NCBI GenBank assembly: GCA_051744845.1
Contig: JBNJDJ010000006.1
Coordinates: forward strand, 1-56,798
Length of the DNA stretch: 56,798 nt
Origin: JBNJDJ01 sp051744845
GTDB lineage: Bacteria > Bacillota > Clostridia > Peptostreptococcales > Acidaminobacteraceae
Direction: 5' to 3'
Part shown: piece by piece, positions 52,491 through 56,798 of the stretch
Position numbering within the stretch: the first letter of the stretch is position 1
Layout of the letters: each line of letters starts with the position of its first letter
Program-made: the position numbers and the translations under genes
The notes under the pieces: generated by a model
Told to the model about the DNA's origin: nothing
The model's database searches: none
The model's input: the letters and a program-made list of their open reading frames with translations, nothing else

Positions 52491-53594
52491 TTACGCCTCC
52501 TTAACCTTTTTATCTTTATTCATCCATCTAGATATAAATTTAACTGCTTCTTCACCAGCAATAAATACAATAATTATACCTTGGATTATCCCTACAACTT
52601 CTCTTGGAACACCTTCCATTTGCATACTAAGTGCACCATTGTCTAATATTCCAAAAAGAAATGCCGCTGCAACAACTCCAATCGGATGATTTTTACCTAC
52701 TAATGCAACTGCAATCCCTGAAAATCCATATCCTGGAGATGACGCTTCTGCAGAAATTTGATAAGTATTTCCAGCTACAACTGTAGCTCCAGCTAGACCT
52801 GCAAATACGCCTGATATAGCCATTGATAATATAATGTTTTTAGAAATACTAATCCCACCGTATTCAGATGCATAAGGATTATTTCCTACTGATCTTAATT
52901 CATATCCTAAAGTTGTTTTAAAAAGTATTATATAAGCAACAACTGCAGATAAAATAGCTACAAAAATTCCTGTATGTAAAGCTGAACTACTTAAACCAGG
53001 TATAAAATCTGCTATTTCTGTTAAACGAGCTTTTTCAATTAAAGAAATTGATCTATCACTTGCACCTTCTCCAAATATAATTTTTGGACTTAAGTGGTAT
53101 CTAACAAAATAATTAGTTAAATAAATTGCAGTATAATTTAACATTATAGTTACAATTACTTCGTGAACCCCTCGTTTGGCTTTTAAAATACCAGGTATAA
53201 ATGCCCATAAAGCTCCACTTAATCCTCCTGCAATTAAAACTAAAGGAACTAATAAAAAACCTGGCAAACCTCTAAATACATAAGCTGCTGCCATTGTACC
53301 TAAAGTACCCATAACATATTGTCCTTCAGCACCAATGTTAAAAAGTCCTGTTCTAAAAGCAAAAGCCACTGCTAAACTTGTAAATATATATGGAACAGAA
53401 CGTCCAATTGCATCTGTAAATCCTCTTAATCCTCCAAAACTTCCATCTATTAAAGCACCATAAGCAACTATTGGATTTTTTCCTATTGCTATTATAAATA
53501 CTCCACCTATTATAAATGAAAGCAAAATTGATATTAGAGGAAATTTCACTTCTTGAATAAACTTATTTAGTTTATTTTCTTTATTATTACTCAT
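52491..53594 (-). CDS. BMP-type nucleoside ABC transporter permease 1
   Basis: 367 residues with about nine to ten transmembrane helices; an extra N-terminal helix (about 17-37) as in NupP/YufP. Motifs FNIGAEGQYVMGTLG and VGNNPYASEYGGI (coupling helix). It pairs with permease 2 to form the heterodimeric pore. 12 nt after the ATPase gene. Confidence 0.93.
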   Translation of the reverse strand: MSNNKENKLNKFIQEVKFPLISILLSFIIGGVFIIAIGKNPIVAYGALIDGSFGGLRGFTDAIGRSVPYIFTSLAVAFAFRTGLFNIGAEGQYVMGTLGTMAAAYVFRGLPGFLLVPLVLIAGGLSGALWAFIPGILKAKRGVHEVIVTIMLNYTAIYLTNYFVRYHLSPKIIFGEGASDRSISLIEKARLTEIADFIPGLSSSALHTGIFVAILSAVVAYIILFKTTLGYELRSVGNNPYASEYGGISISKNIILSMAISGVFAGLAGATVVAGNTYQISAEASSPGYGFSGIAVALVGKNHPIGVVAAAFLFGILDNGALSMQMEGVPREVVGIIQGIIIVFIAGEEAVKFISRWMNKDKKVKEA

Positions 53595-53606
53595 CCTTTA
53601 CCTCTC

Positions 53607-55121
53607 TTAATCTATACTTCCGCCAGCCATCATAATACCTAATTTTTTCTCTGTAGCATCTTTAGCATCAATTATACCTACAATTTTACCATCATAAATA
53701 ACTCCGATACGATCTGCTAAATTCATTACCTCATCTAGCTCTAATGAAACAAGTAAAACTGCTTTATTTTGATCTCTTTGTTCAACAAGTTGTTCATGTA
53801 TAAATTCAATCGCTCCTACATCTACCCCTCTTGTTGGTTGAGCAGCAATTAATAAATCTGGATCTCTTGTGATTTCTCTTGCTACTATTAATTTTTGTTG
53901 ATTTCCTCCTGATAAAGAAGATCCTGTAACATTCTCATTAGGAGTTCTTACATCATAATCTTTAATTAATTTTTTAGCATATTTATGAACAGCTTTATAA
54001 TTCATTTGACCGTTTTCTGAAAAAGGTTTTTTATCATGGTCGCCTAAAACAGAATTTTCTGCTAGAGAATGTTGGAGTACCATTCCTCTTTTATGACGAT
54101 CTTCTGGTATATGTGAAATCCCTTTCTCAATTCTTTGTTTTGTAGTTAAATCAGAAATTTCTTGACCTTTAAAATTAATTTTACCTTGTGTTTTATCTCT
54201 TAGACCAGTAAGAACTTCTATAAGTTCTGTCTGTCCATTTCCATCAACACCTGCAAGTGCAAATATTTCACCTTTATTAACTGTAAAATCTACTCCTTTT
54301 AATGCAGGGATATCTCTATTATTTAAAGCTTTTAAACCTTTTATATCTAATATTTTATCTCCAGGTTCTTTGTCTCCTTTATTAGTAACTAAATCAACTT
54401 CTCTTCCAACCATAATCTCAGCTAACTCATCTGTATTTGTATTTTCTTTTAAAAGAGTTTGTATCTTTTTTCCTGATCTAATTACAGTTACTCTATCAGA
54501 CATAGCCATAACTTCTTTTAACTTATGAGTTATTAAGATAATAGATTTTCCTTTTTGTTTTAATCTATCTAAAATAACGCTTAACTCTTCAATTTCTTGA
54601 GGAGTTAAAACAGCGGTAGGTTCGTCTAAAATTAATATATCGGCTCCTTTATAAAGAGCTTTTAAAATTTCTACTCTTTGTTGCATACCAACAGAAATAT
54701 CTTGGATCTTTGCATCCGGATCAACTTCAAGACCGTATTTTTCAGAAATTTCTATAACTTCTTTTCTAGCTTTTTCCATATCTAAACTAAAAGCATTTTT
54801 CTTAGTTTCATTACCTAAAATAATATTTTCAACTACAGTAAATGGTTTAACTAGCATAAAATGTTGATGTACCATTCCAATACCTTGCTCTATTGCAATA
54901 TTTGGATTAGCAACCTTTATTTTTTCACCACGAATAAAAATATCTCCTGATGTTTGTTGATAAAGTCCATATAAAATATTCATCAATGTAGTCTTGCCTG
55001 CACCATTTTCCCCAAGTAATACATGTACTTCTGATTTTTTTAAGTCAAAATCTATTTCATCATTTGCTTTTACGCCTGGGAAAATTTTAGTGATCTTTTT
55101 CATCTCAACTACTTTTTCCAT
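53607..55121 (-). CDS. BMP-type nucleoside ABC transporter ATP-binding protein (two ABC domains)
   Basis: 504 residues from ATG 55121; the frame extends four codons upstream, but that region is the GGAGG RBS itself. Domain 1: Walker A GENGAGKTT, signature SVGMQQR, Walker B LILDEPTAVL. Domain 2: GVDGNGQTE (degenerate Walker A), LSGGNQQK, and LLIAAQPTRGVDVG, where the Walker-B Glu position is Gln. Such pairs have one active and one degenerate site. It resembles NupO/YufO. Confidence 0.95.
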   Translation of the reverse strand: MEKVVEMKKITKIFPGVKANDEIDFDLKKSEVHVLLGENGAGKTTLMNILYGLYQQTSGDIFIRGEKIKVANPNIAIEQGIGMVHQHFMLVKPFTVVENIILGNETKKNAFSLDMEKARKEVIEISEKYGLEVDPDAKIQDISVGMQQRVEILKALYKGADILILDEPTAVLTPQEIEELSVILDRLKQKGKSIILITHKLKEVMAMSDRVTVIRSGKKIQTLLKENTNTDELAEIMVGREVDLVTNKGDKEPGDKILDIKGLKALNNRDIPALKGVDFTVNKGEIFALAGVDGNGQTELIEVLTGLRDKTQGKINFKGQEISDLTTKQRIEKGISHIPEDRHKRGMVLQHSLAENSVLGDHDKKPFSENGQMNYKAVHKYAKKLIKDYDVRTPNENVTGSSLSGGNQQKLIVAREITRDPDLLIAAQPTRGVDVGAIEFIHEQLVEQRDQNKAVLLVSLELDEVMNLADRIGVIYDGKIVGIIDAKDATEKKLGIMMAGGSID

Positions 55122-55150
55122 CCTTACCTCCATCTATGATTACACTTAAA

Positions 55151-55180
55151 TAAATGAGCCAGTAAATACCGGCTCATTTA
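55151..55180 (-). other. Intercistronic hairpin between BMP lipoprotein and ATPase genes
   Basis: Perfect 10-bp stem TAAATGAGCC / GGCTCATTTA with a 10-nt partly paired loop, followed by TTT-rich but not ideal sequence. Probably partial termination or mRNA stabilisation, giving more binding protein than transporter. Confidence 0.75.
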
Positions 55181-55197
55181 AGTTTACTTAAATATCT

Positions 55198-56214
55198 TTA
55201 TAATTCTGGTGCTTCAAATGCATCAAATTCTTCTGCATCTTGTGGCACTTCAAATTCGCCATTTTTAATAGCTTCCTTATATTTGTCTGCAGCTTGTTTT
55301 AAATCATCAGTTAAGTTATCTGCATCATCACTATAACCAACACCATCGTTTGCTAAATCAAATCTAACTATACCGCTTTCAAAATTATCATTTTTTAACT
55401 TTTCAATTGCAGCATAAACAGAATTGTCAACTCTTTTAGTCATTGAACAAAGTACATTATCAGGTGCTAAAGCTGATTGATCTTGGTCAACACCAATTGC
55501 CCAAAAATCATTTTCTTTAGCTGCATTAATTAAACCAATACCTACACCACCAGCTGCATGATAAATTACATCTGCACCTTCATTGTATTCAGATAATGCA
55601 ATTTCTTTACCTAATCCTACATCACCAAATGTACCAGCATAATTTACAATTACTTCAGCATCTGGATTAGTAGCTTTTACACCAGCTCTAAATCCATATT
55701 CAAACTTTTTAATTAAATCGCCTTCTACACCACCGATAAATCCTACTGTATCAGTTTCAGTTTTTAAACCAGCGATTGCACCTACTAAGAATGAACCTTC
55801 GTGTTCAGCAAAAGTAATTGACATAACATTATCAGCTTCTACAACTGAATCAATAATAGCAAATTTACTTTCTGGGAAAGTTTCTGCTGCTTTTTCTACT
55901 GCTTTTTGAAGCTTATAACCAACAGCAAATGTTAAATCACTTTCGTCTTCACTTAAACTTTTTAAATAACCATAATAGTCATCTTCTTTGCTCGGCTCTA
56001 AAACAGTCTTTTTTATTCCAAAATCTTCAACTGCTCTATCAAGACCAGCATTTGCTGAATCATTAAATGATTCATCTCCTAGACCACCAGTATCAGTTAC
56101 TAATCCAATGTTTAATCCTGACTCTTCACTTGTTTCTTGGTCAGATCCACATCCAGCTACTAAGCCTCCTACTAACACTAATACTAGCGTTAAAGCTAAC
56201 AACTTCTTCTTCAT
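55198..56214 (-). CDS. BMP family (PnrA/NupN-like) nucleoside-binding lipoprotein
   Basis: 338 residues. The lipoprotein signal has lipobox LVAGC (C22), followed by the BMP/PnrA fold: DTGGLGDESFNDSANAGL, DLTFAVGYKL, GFIGGVEGDLIKKFEYGF, VIYHAAGGVGIGLI and AIGVDQDQSALAP. It captures nucleosides outside and feeds the ABC transporter encoded downstream (63 nt after a hairpin). Several homologues were called membrane antigens. RBS GAGGAGG precedes ATG 56214. Confidence 0.95.
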   Translation of the reverse strand: MKKKLLALTLVLVLVGGLVAGCGSDQETSEESGLNIGLVTDTGGLGDESFNDSANAGLDRAVEDFGIKKTVLEPSKEDDYYGYLKSLSEDESDLTFAVGYKLQKAVEKAAETFPESKFAIIDSVVEADNVMSITFAEHEGSFLVGAIAGLKTETDTVGFIGGVEGDLIKKFEYGFRAGVKATNPDAEVIVNYAGTFGDVGLGKEIALSEYNEGADVIYHAAGGVGIGLINAAKENDFWAIGVDQDQSALAPDNVLCSMTKRVDNSVYAAIEKLKNDNFESGIVRFDLANDGVGYSDDADNLTDDLKQAADKYKEAIKNGEFEVPQDAEEFDAFEAPEL

Positions 56215-56278
56215 AATAATCCTCCTCTTATTTCATTTTCTCCTAACGGGTTAACAACCTAAAGCTTAAGCTAAGATT

Positions 56279-56298
56279 ATGAGAAAACGTTTTTTCAT
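56279..56298 (-). promoter_or_regulatory. LacI-family/cre-like operator in the BMP leader
   Basis: TGAGAAAACGTTTTTTCA on the plus strand; core palindrome AAAACGTTTT. It lies just downstream of the probable start site, a position typical for CcpA or PurR-type repression. It has 3 mismatches to cre (TGNAARCGNWWNCA), so the regulator is uncertain. Confidence 0.4.
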
Positions 56299-56311
56299 TT
56301 CAACTAACTTA

Positions 56312-56317
56312 ATTATA
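56312..56317 (-). promoter_or_regulatory. Probable -10 box of the BMP-ABC operon
   Basis: TATAAT on the minus strand with a weak -35 (TGATTT at 16-nt spacing). It would give a leader of about 90 nt. The rest of the 287-nt gap (56215-56501) shows only short A/T repeats and no recognised riboswitch. Confidence 0.5.
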
Positions 56318-56501
56318 AGCCCTGATTGTTAAAAAATCATCAGTAGTTTTATACAAAGCTAGTTAATTAATAAACTCATTTGACATAATTTTTACATTTT
56401 TTTTGTAATATTTATACAATAGATTCTTAACTTACTAAATTGTTAACACCGAATGCATTAAATATTATATAACTTTGAAGCAATAATTTCAACTTTTAAT
56501 A

Positions 56502-56714
56502 TTATCCGCCAAATAATAAATCAAAAATATTTGACATTGCACTAGGTTTCTCTTTATAAAACTCAGTATATTTACAGTGCTGACAAGTCACAGCACTAAA
56601 TTTATTATTTTGAACATCAAATATCTTTGCAAAACCAGAACCAGTCATTGATATACCAGTTATTTCATAATCTTGACGCTCCACGGGGCAAGCCCAAGTG
56701 GATTCTTTATTCAT
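56502..56714 (-). CDS. DUF2082/COG3478-type zinc-ribbon nucleic-acid-binding protein
   Basis: 70 residues from ATG 56714; the frame's first TTG (56744) is ten codons earlier, and the AGG of the RBS lies within that stretch. The C-terminal half GSGFAKIFDVQNNKFSAVTC and QHCKYTEFYK matches the family, whose ribbon normally begins with a Cys pair. Here the first knuckle reads CPVE: only one Cys is present, while the second pair CQHC is intact. Small, soluble, function unknown. A partial or altered zinc site is seen directly. Confidence 0.8.
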   Translation of the reverse strand: MNKESTWACPVERQDYEITGISMTGSGFAKIFDVQNNKFSAVTCQHCKYTEFYKEKPSAMSNIFDLLFGG

Positions 56715-56798
56715 AGAACCTAGCCTTTTTACAGTTAATCTCAAAGATTAAATGTAAACTGGTCTTATAAGTTCTCCAAAAGCTTAGATTCCCGTATG

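Noticed and set aside
56372..56420. Plus-strand TTGACA with a TATACA further on
   Set aside because: No gene follows on the plus strand and spacing is imperfect, so a promoter is unlikely.
56215..56501. Purine or other riboswitch upstream of the BMP lipoprotein gene
   Set aside because: I looked for conserved purine-riboswitch core segments and found none; only short A/T repeats and an operator-like palindrome.
1..56798. CRISPR arrays, insertion sequences, prophage or tRNA/rRNA clusters
   Set aside because: No regularly spaced repeats, transposase or phage-type genes, or rRNA/tRNA genes were recognised; apart from tmRNA no stable RNA gene was seen.

Overview
The window is a very AT-rich chromosomal segment from a low-GC anaerobic Firmicute (Clostridia in the broad sense; Halanaerobiales-like and Tissierellia-like lineages are both possible, and I cannot place it further). 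The reasons are the AT-only third codon positions, strong GGAGG-type ribosome binding sites, consensus sigma-A promoters, a glycine T-box, CIRCE elements, and gene orders shared with Clostridia (glyS/ppsR/ppdK/dgt/dnaG/rpoD, phoH/ybeY/cdd/era/recO, hrcA/grpE/dnaK/dnaJ, cggR/gap/pgk/tpi/gpmI/eno). Single-chain GlyRS, pyruvate phosphate dikinase with its regulator, and a K+-type membrane pyrophosphatase fit an energy-limited fermenter that recycles pyrophosphate. The sporulation genes often found next to phoH are absent. Almost every gene lies on the minus strand.

Region 1-14.9 kb holds regulatory, small and accessory genes. A minus-strand operon runs orphan protein, RluA-type pseudouridine synthase, MocR/GntR-aminotransferase regulator, amino-acid-binding-type sensor kinase, and NtrC-like sigma-54 activator (the last cut by the window edge). 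Next come a divergent FAH-hydrolase/flavin-oxidoreductase pair around a FapR-like box, a 53-residue zinc-ribbon gene under an operator-like inverted repeat, a surface GH18 protein, greA plus a lipid kinase, smpB directly abutting the tmRNA gene ssrA, an orphan 132-residue gene, and nif3/trmK.

Region 14.9-40.5 kb holds core macromolecular genes. ppsR-ppdK-dgt-dnaG-rpoD-trmK-nif3 appears to be one long unit. glyS has a T-box leader. phoH-ybeY-yerB-like-cdd-era-mgtE-recO-DUF4342 and pepT-like-prmA-mtaB-hit-yqeY are two more tightly packed operons. A lone GNAT gene sits between the latter and hrcA-grpE-dnaK-dnaJ, which is controlled by CIRCE.

Region 40.5-56.8 kb holds secG-hppA, the CggR-controlled glycolytic operon cggR-gap-pgk-tpiA-gpmI-eno, rpoN (the partner sigma factor for the NtrC-like activator at the other end), a four-gene BMP-type nucleoside ABC transporter, and a small zinc-ribbon protein. 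Glycolysis to PEP (gap to eno), PEP to pyruvate by PPDK (using AMP and PPi, modulated by PpsR) and PPi-driven ion pumping (HppA) are all encoded here. No wholly new multi-gene system is evident. The most interesting items are local regulatory architectures and a few uncharacterised small genes.
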